A DNA stretch of 64,000 nucleotides from Pipra filicauda (Eukaryota; Chordata; Aves; Passeriformes; Pipridae), in contig NW_024104415.1 of NCBI RefSeq assembly GCF_003945595.2, positions 310,001 to 374,000 of the forward strand, read 5' to 3'. Of the stretch, positions 13,101 to 26,697 are shown one piece after another. Under the pieces are notes generated by a model that worked only from the letters and a program-made list of their open reading frames with translations, ran no database searches and was not told where the DNA came from. The stretch's first letter is position 1. Every line of letters starts with the position of its first letter. A program made the translations under genes and the position numbers.

Positions 13101-16100
13101 AATTATATTTTATAATTAATATAATTTAAATGACTGGCATGGTGGCTCAAAACATAAGGGATGACTCTATGTCCTGTCTCTCCATGTCTGCAGACACAAA
13201 GGGTGATAATGTATCTTAAAGAATTCCTATGGATTATGGTCGGGATGCTTCCAGGAACCACATTTTTAACTTTCATTTTGAAGAACTTCAGGAAATTAAA
13301 TTGAGAGGAAATGTAGGACAATTTTGTGTTAAGTTGTGACGTTTTAACCTTCCCAGGAGCCAAGGAAGCTGATTTAAACAGGTCTGACATTCTACCAGTG
13401 TCCTGTTCTACATGACTGTGGTGACATGGGTGGCCTTGTTGTGACCCTTGTTTAACATTTCTGAATAATTTTCCTCATGAAGAGCTAAGGATTGTTAATA
13501 AACTTTGTCTTTCCATCTAATGCCAGTGGCCAAGTGGAGCTTTTCAGGTAGATCGGCATCATGCTTTGAACTTCCAGGATTCATCCCTGAGGTTCCTCTT
13601 CCATTTCCTACTCCAGTATTTGTTTCACCACAGGGGACTTTCACTCTTGACTGGCTATTTAGGCCATAAGTTTTATTATCTCCAAGGTAACCCCGTTCAA
13701 AACCTGATTTCATGGCTCCAGATAGGCATGTGGATGAAAGTAACACCTGGATTCCGGGGCAGATCCAAGCACAGAACTTCTTGCTTTTGGTTTGCAAAGC
13801 TCTTGTGAAGCAATGACACAGAGTACGCTTAGTGCTTTGCACCTTTCATGCTTTGAGGTTGTTTTTTCCTCTTGTTGAACTAAAGTCGTTGCTGTGGTCT
13901 GTCTGGAGAGTTCCTCCCGTGTCGCATGCCTGTTGTGAAAGTCAGCTCACGGTTTCGGAAGGAGGAGTTTTCTGTGCAGCAGCAGAGGTGCAGGCACGTG
14001 GTTTTGCACGGATATGTGCACAGAGAGAGCTCGAGGTGGGCACTGAGTGGCTCTGGGGGCTGACGTGGGCAGAGCCCCTGCACTGGCATCGCAGCCTAGC
14101 ACGAGTAGCGCTGTGCAGGAGTGAGTCCTTGGATGGGCCGTGGATGAGCCAGCTCCAGAACCGGAAGCTGTCTAGCCACAACAGCACAGCATGGTGCCCC
14201 ACCTAATTAAGCCTGTTGAAAGGCAGGGCTAATTAGTTTAGGTGGAGTGCCTTGTTAGCACAAGGATGTTGCTTCCAGGATTCAAGTTGGTTTCCCTGCA
14301 CGTGGAAGCTCCCCAGCCCTCTCAGAGCCAGGCCGCATGTATGAAGGGAGATAATGCCTGGCGTGGCACAGGTAAATCCTAGGTGGATAGCTGGGTCATT
14401 TCATAATCATATCCTGCTTTTTCTGTGTCTTTCTCACACTCGTGCGTTCACATGCGTTCGAGAAGAAAACACTTCTACTCACACAATAAAATGTTCTTGC
14501 TGTGACCCAGCCTGGCCTTGCTTAGCTAGAGAAACAAAAACACAGTCCAGGCACCCCGTGATTGGCAGGAAATTGGGGTTGGGATTTACAATCCTTAGGC
14601 TCAGCTCTTACTTCCTTCTGTAGCCTGTCCAAGTGAATGGGCATCGCCATCCCAGCTCTCTGGGCTGTTCTCACTGCACTTTGAGGACCATGTTGAATAA
14701 AGTCATGATGGGGATTCATTTAAGTTAAAAATTCACCATGACCTTGAAAATTGTGATCTGTCTTCAGGAATGTGTTCAAAGCGTGTGTTTATTTCCTCAC
14801 AAAACATCGTCTGACAAATCATTTTCAGTGTTCTCCTTGCAGATCTCTCATTTGCATGCACTGTCCATCTTCTACACTCTTTGTCAGACTCTTTGTAGGA
14901 GAGGAAGTCTCTTGCATTGTATTTTTCCTCCTGTCTTGTGATTAAGGCAAGAATCCTACAGGACAACAAGGAATCAAGCCTGGTCAGTAAAACAATAATG
15001 TGCCAAACCTTATGTTTGCTCCCTGAGAGAACGATGGAACTGAGGAATCTTTCCCGTTCATTTGACAGGCCAAGATTAGATTCTGCCCTTCTTGCCATTT
15101 CTGTTTCTCCCTCTCTGTGGACCAAGGAATTCCTACTATGCAGGCAAATCCCGTTCCCAGATTCCCCGGTGATATCGCTGCTAAGTGACATCTGACGAGA
15201 TGCTTCCTGCATTTTGTTACTTCCATTTGGCACCATAAAAACACTGTCACTTACCCTTCTGATTTGTGGCAGCTCTGCTGCATTGTTCCCTGCACGTGGC
15301 TGCTGTGGGGGGAAGGACACTGGGAAACACTGGGAAACAGGGACTGCCTTGTGGTAAAACACTCCATCCCACCCTACAGGAGATGGTATCTCCAATCTAA
15401 ATCCTTCCTCAGAACTTCTCCAGTTTTCCTCCTCGTTAGCATTTCAGATTAAACCTTTAGGCTTATCTCCAGATCAGAAATTACCTTTCTGGGAAGCTTC
15501 ATTAGATTCTATCAGCCACCTTAAGGTGTTCTTAGTGTTTACACCTCATTTTTGCACCTCATTGTCATGCAAAAGGTGCAGTGTTAACTTTGCTTTGGGA
15601 ATCTGCATCTTTCATCTCTGTACTGTAGAGTCTTCAAAGCTGATGTAGAATGTAATCAGACGCATGAAAACTCACAAAATAGATGTAAGAGTGCTTTTTT
15701 AGTTTTTATTAGCTGACTTTTTATTAGCTAGTCCTTTCCAAGTGTTTTTGATGCTCTATCTCAGTTGAAGAGAGATATTAGTATTATTTATTCCGTGGAA
15801 ACAAGGATTCATGCTGCAACATCTTCTGTGTTCCACTGCAATGCCCACTGAAGCTCTCGTCCGAGCAACATTTGGGAAATCCAGTTCTTTGCAAGGCAAT
15901 ACTTGAGTAGCATCATCTCTCTGTTTTCTTTGCTCTTTTTCAGTCTGTTTTTAAGGTGTCTGTGGGGGTAGTTTTTAGCTGGGGTTATCTGACTGCTGGT
16001 TGCCTCTGCCATGTCATCCTCCTCTCCTAGAAGGAGAATCCCATGTCACTATCCTCTCATAGAAGGAGCTGTGCTGTTGGCACTCCTGGTACCAGGGAAC

Positions 16101-16799
16101 ACTGACCGCTGCCCTTGGAGGCCTGACTGTGCTGGGAAGTGCTGCCTGTGGGCAGCCACAGCCATTCCCACAAAGCCTGGCAAAACTGAGCGCCTTGTCC
16201 AGCTCTGGCAGTAATCAACCACAATCACCGTGTCCTGCACTAATTGCTGAGCAATTGCCTGGTTCCTGCTAACAGTCAGTGGGCTGCTCAGTGAGTTGCC
16301 AGCCTGTGGCAGTCCTCGGTGACCTGATTCTCATGACCTGGGTGGTGATTCACCCCAACCAGTGCTGGTGGGTACAGTCAGGACTTCTGCAGGTTTGTCC
16401 AGTTCTGCCTTAACTGGCTTCATCAGGGCTTGGCTCATGCTCCGGGCTGACCTCTTGGTATGAGCTTCCTTGAAATGCTTCATTTTTGCTTCAAAACAGT
16501 GGCTGGGCCCCCATGACTGATCTCCTGCTGCTCACCTTGGGGTGTGTTACAGGAACTGGGATGAAAGCAGACTGGGAGGGGGCAAACTGGCCAGCACCAG
16601 GGCTCTGCACAAACTCATCTGCTGCTGAGGGCTTCCGTTACTGCTTGGTCTCAAGACTCTGTCATTATCATAAGATTAATTTCACCCCACTTCAGCCACC
16701 TAAAAATTATAGACCAATCTTAAGTGATGGCTGCTTTTTGAAGAAAACAAATTGCGAGCTCAGGAGCAAACTATCCTGTTGTGCAGGAAGATCAGGAAT

Positions 16800-17430
16800 T
16801 TCAGCAGAAGCCAACTTGGTGAAGTGAGGAGCTTCTTAGCGAGTCAAAGTGCAAAAAAGATCAGGCAAAGATTGAAAAGGACTGGGAGCAAGGGAGGCAT
16901 GGGAAAATGTTTGGGTATGTGGGGTGAGTTGGACTGACCAAGGGCTGATGGAGCTGTGACTAGTGAGAGGACTCCAACATGGGTATGGAGTAGGGAAAGA
17001 AAGATCAGTGGAAGTGTTGATCTGTGGATGAAACAGCCTTGTGACAAGTCATACATGAAAGGCCGAAGTACTCAGTGTCTTTTTTTCTCAGTCTTCCCCG
17101 AGTCCTCACCCAGGCCCTGGGAAGGAGAGGGATGGAGGGCAGTGAGGGAGCAGCAGGTTAGGAACAGCCTAGAGGAGGTGGATGTGTTCAAGTCTATAGC
17201 ACTAGACAAGATTCAGGCTGGAAGAGGTGGGTCATGGGACTGTAAGGTCAATGTGTGTCATTCAGGAAAATTGTGGTGCTTGGGAAGATCTGTGTCAACA
17301 AGAAAAAGGTCCATCTTTGAGAAAGGTGAAGGGAATCCGGGGAACTATGGACTACTCAGACTCCTCTCATCACTGGAGAGGTCACTGAGGGTGTCCACTG
17401 GAGTCTGTTTCCAAACACAGAGAGGACAAG
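16800..17430 (+). mobile_element. Probable degraded CR1 ORF2 (reverse transcriptase) fragment
   Basis: A frame through this stretch reads ...FFSVFPES... then DVFKSIALDKI and later IFEKGEGNPGNYGLLRLLSS. This resembles the CR1 reverse-transcriptase block in which DVHKSMGPDG is followed by PIFKKG..DPGNYRPVSLTS. The match is patchy and the region between is diverged. It is an old remnant and cannot encode a working enzyme. The boundaries are approximate, and another LINE clade is possible. Confidence 0.5.
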
Positions 17431-20400
17431 AAAGTCAATTAGGAATGGTAGATGCAGATTTTCCAAGGGCAAATTGGACCTGAAAACTCCGACCTCCTCC
17501 TCCAAGGGCTGTGGGGATGGCCTGGCTGTGGGGACGTGGGCAGCTGTGGGTGGGTGTACCTGCTGCAGTGAGCACTTTGGCACCATTTCTCTCAGCATTC
17601 CCACATGGCAGTGAAGTGGCATTGCCAGACAGACGGGCTGTTGACAGGGCTGGATATTGCTGGACCACCAGGCTCCAAGGATGGTGATGAAGGCTGCGTG
17701 TCCAGTTGGTGGCTGATGACAGGGAGGGTGTGGGGTATCCAACAGTGCCCTACAGCTACTTGAGCACTGGTGGTGCTGATGATTAGCTGGAGATCGTCCT
17801 GCAGAGGGTGGGAGAGCAGGTGACCTCTGGAGGTCCCTACCAGCCAGTTCCTGTGACTAGGGTAGAGAGGTGCCTTCTACAGTTAGTGGAGAGTGACAGG
17901 CACCTCCAGGGGGGTAATTCAGCCCGTCACAGCAGTGTGCTGAGAATAGACCAGGATCACCCCTTGGAGGTCCCAGCCACTTTCCACTGACTGTGCGGGG
18001 AGCTTAGGTGATTAAGTTTGAGATGGCTAAAGATAGCTGCAATGGGCCCCCCCACCGCAGTGACATTTCTCCAGCCTGCAATTGGGGGTGCTCAGGTTAC
18101 ACTGCAGCTGGCTTGGGGCTGGTTGGTGTTGACTCAGAAACATCACTGCTACTATGGCAGTGGGGTGACTCGCAGACGTCTGCTGCTCTTCACGTCGCAG
18201 CCGAGTCACGCTGCAGGCATTCCTCCCGTCACCAGCAGCCCCTGCCTCGGCAGAGACATGAGCTGTGCCTTCTTCCTTCTTGGGACGGCGTGAAGTCTTT
18301 TGGTTTTGTGTCATTCCCTGCAGACAGGAGGTTTTCCTTTCTCCTTTTCATCCTGCTTTCCATAGTCCCTGTGCCTTCACTTGGTAAGGCATCTCTGCTT
18401 TCTCCTCAGAGTCTTCCAATTTGAACCTGGATGTGTCCTCGGTGTTCTTGGCAAGTGCTGGCTTAATCACTGCCTTGACGTCTTCAGCAGTTTTGGAGCC
18501 GTTTTACTTGGGACTAAGTTTTCCCAGCAGCCTTTCTGGGCAGCTGAAATGGTGTGTCCCAGAAAGGACCTGTCTTTAATTAGGGAACTTAGAATGCCAG
18601 GCTTCTCAGCGGTGCAACACAAGAGTTTATTTCTCCTGCTCCTTGTTTTGAAAATAAAAGCAGAAATTAAAAATGCCCACCAAATCTTGGCCATATTTTG
18701 CCAAAGGCTGTAGCGCCTGTCAAACACTCTCATCACCAATTTCAGTCTCACACATTCCTGGCAGCACTATCTCACTCATTTCCTGGCATTTTTCGCAATT
18801 AGCAGTAGAAAGCTTTCACTTCAGTTTTTTGTCTCTATCTTCCTCTGTCATCTCTGAATGCAGCCTGAATACAGGCTTCATTGTTTCTGCTGCTTTTGAG
18901 CCCCTGTTAGGATTTTGTCCGCGTTTACTCGCAGCTGGATCTTCTCCAGTGCCACCTCCTCAGTGTACCCCTACCAGTGGCTTTGCCAGTTAATCCTGTC
19001 ACCTCCCTCTACAGGGATTTCATTCGCAGACCTTTCTGACCACATCTCATGTATCAGCGCTGGGTAACAAGAAAACCCTAGGTTTCTAAAGTATTTTTTT
19101 TGTTCAAAGTGTTACTTTGAGCCAGCTCCCTGTTCATTTGCATGCAGTGCCCGTGCCCGTTCCGGCTGCAGCCGACCTGTCTCCTGCCGCGCTCTGGCTC
19201 CCGCCAGCCCCGCTCCACAGCTCTCCCTGTGCCCACTGTGCCGGGCACCCAACAAGAACCCTTTGCTCTTACTCCTGCCTCCCCTGCAGGCCAGATGAAA
19301 GCTGCAGGTGTGAGAAATGTGAGAGGGGGCAGCTAGAGTTACTGGTTGGACCAGAGTCCCAAAAATACGATGGGGCAAGGGGAGAAGGGCAGGCTCGTCC
19401 ATTTGTTCGGGAATTGCTCAAGAACGGACTGGCTCCACCTGTTCCGTGGGTGCTGGGGCTTTGTGCCTTTCTTAGCACATCTGCACTTATCTTTGCAAAA
19501 GATATAATTAGTTTCATTGCACACAATGAAGTGGTGGGGAGGAGGGGAAGCGCATCTAAATGCTCTGGTGTTCCCATGATTTTAGATTACTCCTAATTCC
19601 AGCCCCGCGGTCCAGCGGACTGGGAGTGCGCAAGTGTCCGTAGACCTACAAGAGGGAACATGTTCGGGCTCTGGCAGCATTGCCGGCATGTGTGGCATTG
19701 GGTGGTTCTGCTGGATACATCTTGCTTTCAAATAACACCTTGTTTTAGGTGCATGTGTAGCTTTTATGCTTGAAAAAGAAATTGGAAATCTGTTCCATAG
19801 ACTCCCTGAATATTGGAAGATTCACAGGATATCTATAAAAGAAACCTGTAATTACAGGATACAGGGGTTTTTCAGTGCTTGCAGTTTGTGAGTTGGTACT
19901 ATCAGACCTTTTCATTACAGATTTTAAGTGAATCCTGGCAGTTGTGCTCTGTGCCTTCGATTTTGTTTCTTGTGCATTTTCAAACCCATCTATAGAACAA
20001 TTTTCTCAGATCTCTTTGCTGGATCTGTTAGAACAATGGTTTAACTCAAGGAAGTAGCTCTCTGCTCACAGGTAGTCATGAATGCACTAACAGGATACAT
20101 TAAACAAATAAATCAGTTGGTGTCAGTTATTCCCTTGGCATTGTCAAGGATAAATATGTAAACATGTCCACACGATCTGTAAGCAACCGCAGATCCATTA
20201 GGGAAGGCAAAGGGTAAATGGCTGACAGCCTGCACAAGGCCCTATTCTATCAAGTTTTGGCATGTCCTGTGTTGATAAACCTGTTTTACTGAACATGCTC
20301 CTGGGTTTTGGAGTGATGCTACACGCTGGCTGATAATTATTGCAGGGCAATATTAGTTATAATGAATCTTGCTTTCTGAGGTTAAAATAGCCATTTTCTG

Positions 20401-20500
20401 TTGTTGAAAGGCAGGGAGCACCTTTGGCCATTTGGATCTGTGGTCCTTTTATCTAAGTCAGGACCACATGGGTGCCTTGTTAAATCATGCAGACCACCAT
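17431..20500 (+). other. PDE4B: PDE4B intron, part 3: no recognised element
   Basis: A GC-rich stretch at about 17.5-18.4 and 19.1-19.6 kb alternates with AT-rich DNA. Several frames of 100-160 codons are open on both strands, but none resembles a protein that I know. I saw no RNA gene. The segment around 17800-17900 faintly resembles LINE or LTR tail sequence, but not enough to call. Confidence 0.5.
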
Positions 20501-20588
20501 TCCTTCTCCTTCTCCTTCTCCTTCTCCTTCTCCTTCTCCTTCTCCTTCTCCTTCTCCTTCTCCTTCTCCTTCTCCTTCTCCTTCTCCT
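20501..20588. repeat. (TTCTCC)n hexanucleotide microsatellite
   Basis: There are about 14-15 near-perfect copies of a TTCTCC/CTTCTC unit, followed by a further pyrimidine-rich tail to about 20632. The strand asymmetry (all pyrimidine on +, all purine on -) gives long poly-Leu, poly-Ser/Phe, Ser-Pro or poly-Arg open frames in every register. These are artefacts of the repeat and not genes. Confidence 0.97.
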
Positions 20589-22512
20589 TTCTTCCCCATC
20601 TCTTCTCCTTCTTTCTCCTTCCTTTTTCTGTCCTCTAACCTTCATCAGGATTTAAGTTCAAGCAGGTCTCAGCTGAAGCACAGGTGGGTTTAGCTGATGG
20701 ATCAGCTGGGATGTGAGGCTCCCACAGAGAGGGCTTCTGCCACCCTCCTTAGACAGGAGCTCTAGTCAGTAGTCAAGGAGTAAGAAACATAAATGAAGCC
20801 TTCAGTAACATTAATAATATCTATCCACTCACCAAATAATAATCTGCCATTCCCATGATTAACTAGAGAATCTGCCTTCTCAATCTTTTTTGTAATCTCT
20901 AATAATGACAACAGTTATGATAATCTAGAATAAATATATTATCATTAGAAATGAGTTGTCTTCAGGTCTCCTGATAAATGCTAATTCTGGGCTTAGTCCT
21001 CTGTAGTCCTTAATGCTGAGTCTTCTGGCTTCACCTGAGAATTAGGTACATTTTAAAATTGCACTCTTAATGTATTTTCCAGTTGGGAGTGTGGGAGCTT
21101 CTTGCCAGACATTTCCTAAAGCATGGTTTTCAGTGCCTGCAAGTGGTTTCATGCATCAGGATAAACATTTACATGTTCCCATACAAGGACACGAGGACCC
21201 CAAAAGCCCCAGCTCTCCTAAGAGTGGTGGTGGAGCTCGGTCACCAAATCTGCTCATTATTGACCTAATAACCTGGCACTAGTGAGAGGTAGGAAGCATT
21301 TTCTCCTGCAATACTTATATTTTCATCTTTTGTTTTTTATGAGTGTTAATCTGTTTCAGGTTTTAAACAAGTGGCTGTGCATGTGGAATAGGATGGATAT
21401 ACTGTGCTAAAGTTTGGAACACTGCTGGAAGCTGCAGTGCCTTGATTTTAGTCTTCCTTGTAAAAGTTTCTCTTGGAATTTTTCATCAGCCCTTTTTGAC
21501 AGAGACTATTAGAGGTTTTTTTAAGTCTTAAACTCCACATGCCTAAGGTTTACAAGGACAGTTGTGATCCATTAGAAGTAACTGTTCCTTTTCTTTGCAG
21601 AATTAGAAATTAAGTCTTTTATCAGCACAGTCAGTCCATAATTTGATCTTTAAGAATTGAGAAGAGCTGAGTTTATACAGATATTGGCAAATATTTGTAT
21701 TCAACATTTCTCATCCACCAAATTGGACAATCTGTCCCCAATATTGAATCCTCTTGGGAATAGTAACCTCTAGATCATGGAAAGCTTACATATTTTGTCA
21801 CTTGCAGTATTCTGTTGAGCAAAAAGAATTGCAACTCCTCTCCAATTTTTTTAACTTACCTGTTTGGGATGTGGTATTTTGACAACTCTTAAAGCTTTTA
21901 AAACTTTTTAGCCTTTATACTTTCTGCCAGAAGCAAGACATGGCACATCTTAAAGTCTTTACTTAAAGGGACTGGGATGGCAAGAGACAATCATAAGGGA
22001 ATCAGGAGAGAGAAAACAAACCCCACTTTAAATTTGGGCGTTTGGATCTAGTTTCAAAACGTTTCCTAACTTGGGTCAGCTCCTGTATCAGTTGAGGGCA
22101 AAGCCATCATTCCCTCCCACAGCTTGGGGGATGGAGTCTGCCCCACCATCTCACCGTGCTGCCACATGGCCATGTGGCATTTGGTCACCGGATGGGGACA
22201 GTGGTTTGTGGGATAAGAGAGGAACCAGGCTGCAGCTGCAGATAACATTGCCCTCGTGCTCAGAGATTTCCTGGCCAGCTCTGAGCTGGGAGAAGGATGG
22301 TTGGTGGGAGAGTGTTGGGCAAGAGTTTGTCATATTAACCCCCCTTCTCATCTGCAACACTTCATGGGCCTCCTGATGAAGTGTGTGTTTGCTCTTGTAC
22401 TGAACTACTCCCAGAAAAGAGAATGATCTCCAAATCCTTTCACTTTCCCAATATTCAAGAAGAAAAAAGCCTCAAGTTCATATTTATTAACAGCTCTCAC
22501 TCTTTCTATTTT
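20589..22512 (+). other. PDE4B: PDE4B intron, part 4: unique sequence
   Basis: AT-rich unique-looking intron. A GC-richer block at about 22070-22370 is open in several frames but shows no homology. No exon or repeat was recognised. Confidence 0.55.
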
Positions 22513-23031
22513 TACTGAGCACTGGTGAGGCCACTCCTGAAATCCTGAGGTCAGTGTTGGGCCCCTCACAACAAGAAAGACACTGGGGGGCTGGAGCATA
22601 TCCAGAGAAGGGAACGGAGCTGGAGAAGGGTCTGGAGCACCAGGAGTGGCTGAGGGAGCTGGGGGGGCTCAGCCTGGAGAAAAGGAGGCTCAGGGGGGAC
22701 CTTCTTGCTCTCTCCAACTCCCTGACAGGAGGGTGGAGCCAGGTAGGGGTTGGGCTCTGCTCCAAGGGAACAAGGGACAGGACAAGAGGAAATGGCCTTA
22801 AGCTGTGCCAGAGGAGGTTCAGGTTGGACATGAGGAGGAATTTCTTCAGAGAAAGGGTTGTCCAGCCCTGGCACAGCTGCCCAGGGAGGTGGTGGAGTCC
22901 CCATCCCTTCAGGGATTTAAAAACTATGTGTATGTGGCACTTAGGGACATGGGTTAATGATGGCCTTGGGAGTGCTGGGGGAAGGGTTGGACTCAATGAT
23001 CTTAAAGGCTTTTCCAACCTAAATGACTGTG
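22513..23031 (+). mobile_element. CR1 LINE, 3' end (about 0.5 kb)
   Basis: The longest recognisable + CR1 block in the window. It starts in the ORF2 C-terminal coding segment (translation contains [23 protein letters not shown], a CR1 hallmark order) and runs to the 3' UTR with GGTTGGACTCAATGATCTTA and TTTTCCAACCTAAATGA. It is truncated at the 5' side and the reading frame is not intact. Confidence 0.92.
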
Positions 23032-23859
23032 AGAGAAAAATGAGAGAACAGACAAGTCAGTAAATGGGAAAAAGCTTCTAAAAACGGTCTGCTAAGTCAT
23101 TTCTCTAGTGAGAGATACTGTGTCTTCCATCACCTTACAGAGCTGGAAAAGAAATAGATGGCAAAAAATACCGAAAATGCAGTTGTTGCAAAATACTGGC
23201 ACATAACTGAGTTGCATTTCAGTACATCAGAGCGTTCCAAGTGCCACTGGAGAACATGAAGTGGTGTGCTGCTTCTGAAGGATCAGCCAGTCTGTCCTCA
23301 GAGGGACTGGCAGAAAGTCAGGTCTTGTGATGAAATGTCACCTCAGTTCCTGCTAGATTGCCACCATGACCAAAAGGCCTGCACAAACACCATTTAAAAA
23401 CTGAAACTACCTCCTTTCATTACTTAGTTCCCTATTCTGTCTCAGAAATGATTTCATGGTAAGGCCCTAGAAAAAAATGACAAAACAACGGTTATAACTT
23501 TAGGGGTTAGGGCTTGGTTATGCAACACCCAAATATAAACTGAAACGTGATACACTTGAAGAGGCATCATGTAGGATTCCAGGAGACCATATCCAGAAAT
23601 TGCAGGGCTGTTTCCGTGAGTGACCGTATGCCTCAGCTGTACCGGGAAGGTTATCAAAGTCTGTGAGTGAAGAAGGTTTAGGAGTGTTTCTGGCAGAGGC
23701 CGTTGCACTGCTGATGTCAGTGTGATGCTCACATTGGATTCAGGGAAAGAACATGTCATGTAGCATCTAAACTTCTGTTTACTGTTTATGTGAATCACTG
23801 TAGCAACACAGATGCCACTCGGTGAGAGAATCCCAGGGCACTTCATCTTTGTCCTCTTC

Positions 23860-24190
23860 TCTGGAGCCAGGCTAGGAGAGCTGGGAGTGTTCAGCCCGGA
23901 GAAGAGAAGGATCCAGGGAGACCTTAGAGTCCCTTCCAGTGCCTAAATGGGCTCCAAGAGAGCTGGAGAAGGACTTTGGGCAAGGGCCTGGAGGGACAGT
24001 ACAAGGGGGAATGGCTTCCCACTGCCAGAGGGCAGGGTTAGATGGGATAGTGGGAAGGAATTCTTAGCGAGGTTGGACAGGGCTTGGAGCAACCTGGTCT
24101 AGTGGAAGGTGTCCCTGCCCATGGCAGGGGGTTGGAACAAGATGAGCTTTAAAGTACCTTGCAACCCAAACAATTTTATGATATCCATGA
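23860..24190 (+). mobile_element. CR1 LINE, 3' end
   Basis: It contains the CR1 segments GAATGGCTTCCCACTGCCAG, GGGCAGGGTTAGATGGGATA, TTGGAGCAACCTGGTCTAGT and GGTGTCCCTGCCCATGGCAG in order on the + strand. An internal part around 24065 is deleted relative to sister copies. It is 5'-truncated, and the boundaries are approximate. Confidence 0.92.
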
Positions 24191-26690
24191 ATATTAAATA
24201 TTAAGAAAGCTAGAAAATGTTCATTATTCCCTTTTAAGATCATTTCCACACAAAATTTTTACATTTGTAGAAGAACAACTTCTAACTAGCCTTATACCTG
24301 CCTGTTATTTTTGGGTAGCTGTGTATCTTACAACATTTCCCAGGGATTTGGAGTATGTATTTTAATTTTACGTCCTGTTTTGGAAAAAGCATCTACTGCT
24401 TAGCCTTATGAGTGGAATCCTAGAGTGTCCTTTCACAGTTTATTTGTAAACAGTCACAACAAGTTAACAGAGAGTTAGTGGAGCTGCACTAGCCAGGGAG
24501 GGCTGGCTTGATAAGAATTGGGGTTTGGGTTTCCGGGTTGATTGTCTCAAACTGCGTCACTTGGTGACTTTGGGGGACAGTTAGAGAGTTTCTAAGAAGG
24601 AGTGAACTTGGGCTCTCTTCCTGCTGTCAAGGAGGATAGTGTCTCTTCTTCTGCCTGCTTGTCTAATTTCTTGAAATGGGTGGGAATGTGGTATCTGTGA
24701 CGTACTTACTGACCAAGCAACTGGAGCCAAAATCAGCAGCAGGTTTAGAAATGACTGACTGATGACCACAGAGGGCAGGGAGGGAGGAGATGCTGGAAGG
24801 CACTTGCACATCTTTAGAGCACCATTTCACCAGTCTTGTTTGCTTAAGAAAATGAGTGAAAATAAATAAATATTTGGATAAGTCGAAACCAAAAGACGCC
24901 TAAGAAGGGCTACCCAGGGATGCAGGTGGTGCATTTCTGCTGGGTCCCAAGACCCAGAGGGAGCTGTGGGCAGGCTGGCCAGTGTCAGAAAAAAAAGCAA
25001 GTTCTGAAATAAAATGTTCACGGTGCTTTTATGTGGAAATCCACTTCTAGACTGGGACAGCAGCAGAACTCACCCTTTTTTCCCCTTAAAATGATATTTC
25101 GTAAGAACTGTTTGCTCTCACTTTAGTGTGACTTTGCTATTGAAATGAGATATTTTAAGTGGAAGTTTTTGTCTGCATTTAAATCGTTAATCTGTTGGCC
25201 TCTAAATGTTTTTAAGGAAAAGGCCCAGGCAAATGATAATGCTCATGTTTTACATTACTAAACCAGGCTGCAGCCTCAAGGGACCCCCACTGTTCACAGA
25301 AGGAAGGAGAGTTCTTCTGCACAAGTGTCCTGATACACTCTGCTAAAAATTCTGAAAAACATTGCAAATGTATACAGTATTCACTCTATATTTGTTTCAT
25401 CTTCCAAAAGCCAAAAATAAATATAAAGTGTTTAGAGTCAAACCCTCTTACTCTATACCTAAGCTTCGAAGTTTCCTAATTCATATTGATCTCCTTAGTA
25501 TGTAATAGCTTTCCTTGGTTTGTTTTTTTTTCTTTTATTACAAAAAACTCATATTACAAAGTAAGGGAATCTCCTGAACCATTTTTCAGCTCTGGGGAAC
25601 AGAGATCCTTCGATATCAAGTGTAAATTTTTATTCCTGGTCTTGCTTTGTCCTGATGGTTCTTTTGGAGGTGAAGATTTGAAGCAAAGTGACAAGGGCAG
25701 TGGGTACTGCAACCCCAGCCCTGGGCAAGACTGGAAATCCCCCAAAAGACTAATATTAGGGTCTTGTGCCACAGTCTCTGTGAACCTGTTCCTTCTCCTC
25801 CTCAGGAATGCACAAATGTTGTGGTTCTTCTTCCTGAGGAGTCTCAGAGCAGGAGAACACAGGAAGATGACACAGTATGGTTCAGTATTTAAACATATGG
25901 TCTATAGGTTGTCTGAGGAGATGGTTTTTTTTCCTATTCCCAAACTCATGATTTAGCCTGTTTAGTTTTATCGATCTAAACATTTTCTGTAACAAGGAAT
26001 TTGAGTCCTTCGAGTTCAACATGATAAAGTAGCTGATAGAAAATATGCCTGTTAGAAAGGAAAACACACCGAGTTCTGTGTGTTTTGGCCATTTCCACTT
26101 GCTTTTTAATACATGCAGTACAGAAATATGCAGGAATGAGATGACTTGTCGTGTTTGGAGCTCTGTGAGCACAGAAAAAAAACCATTAACTTTCAATGCC
26201 AAAAAGATTTGGATTTACAGAACCTTTAAAACATGTCTGTGCCAAGTTTATTGCTGAATTATCCTTTGGCAGCATTTATTTTCAATATTTAATGTATAGT
26301 CTCTACCCAGTGACGTCCATTGCTTTATGGTGAATGATGGAGGGGATGTGTCCTTAGGAAGGCAGATAACAGCACAAAGTGTGGTTCCTTCTCCCAGGAA
26401 CACGAGGGTTTGGTAGGGAAGGCAGGGGTGCGCATGTCTGGAGCTACAGCGTGTGTGCTATAGAGCAGATCCTTCACTGAGTGTGTATCTTAACAATTCT
26501 GACCTCTGATGTCACTGTTACCTGCTCAGCCAGTGCCATTAGAAATGCTGAATCCATTAACTTTGACAGATTTATGGGGTAAGCATATGTCACCAGCATT
26601 ATGAGAAGCAGTTACATTCATGGGGAGATTTTATGATTCACTGTATCCGCTTATGTAAACCTTAACTTTTACGCCGAGAGCCGCTCCGGA
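24191..26690 (+). other. PDE4B: PDE4B intron, part 5: upstream of the PDE4B2 promoter
   Basis: AT-rich unique sequence leading into the minisatellite and CpG island of the short isoform. A 156-codon frame at 25486-25956 has no recognisable family. No exon was seen. Confidence 0.55.
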
Positions 26691-26697
26691 GCATGTT

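Larger units (their letters stand above)
5263..16800 (+). other. PDE4B: PDE4B intron, part 2: mostly unique AT-rich sequence
   Basis: I found no exon, RNA gene or clear transposon in this stretch. Small items include a perfect 13-bp inverted repeat with a 3-nt loop (6814-6842), a 35-bp tandem duplication (about 10074-10143), a short CATTTC run near 11600 and an AT-rich near-palindrome near 13098-13133. A small CpG cluster lies at about 6890-6985. Open frames at 7588-7962 and 14733-15395 are without homology and are best read as chance. Confidence 0.55.

Noticed and set aside
14733..15395. 220-codon minus-strand frame in the first large intron
   Set aside because: Its translation shows no family, and a plus-strand frame overlaps it; treated as chance.
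20382..20655. Poly-Arg, poly-Leu and Ser-Pro open frames
   Set aside because: They are the (TTCTCC)n microsatellite read in different registers; no protein family is involved.
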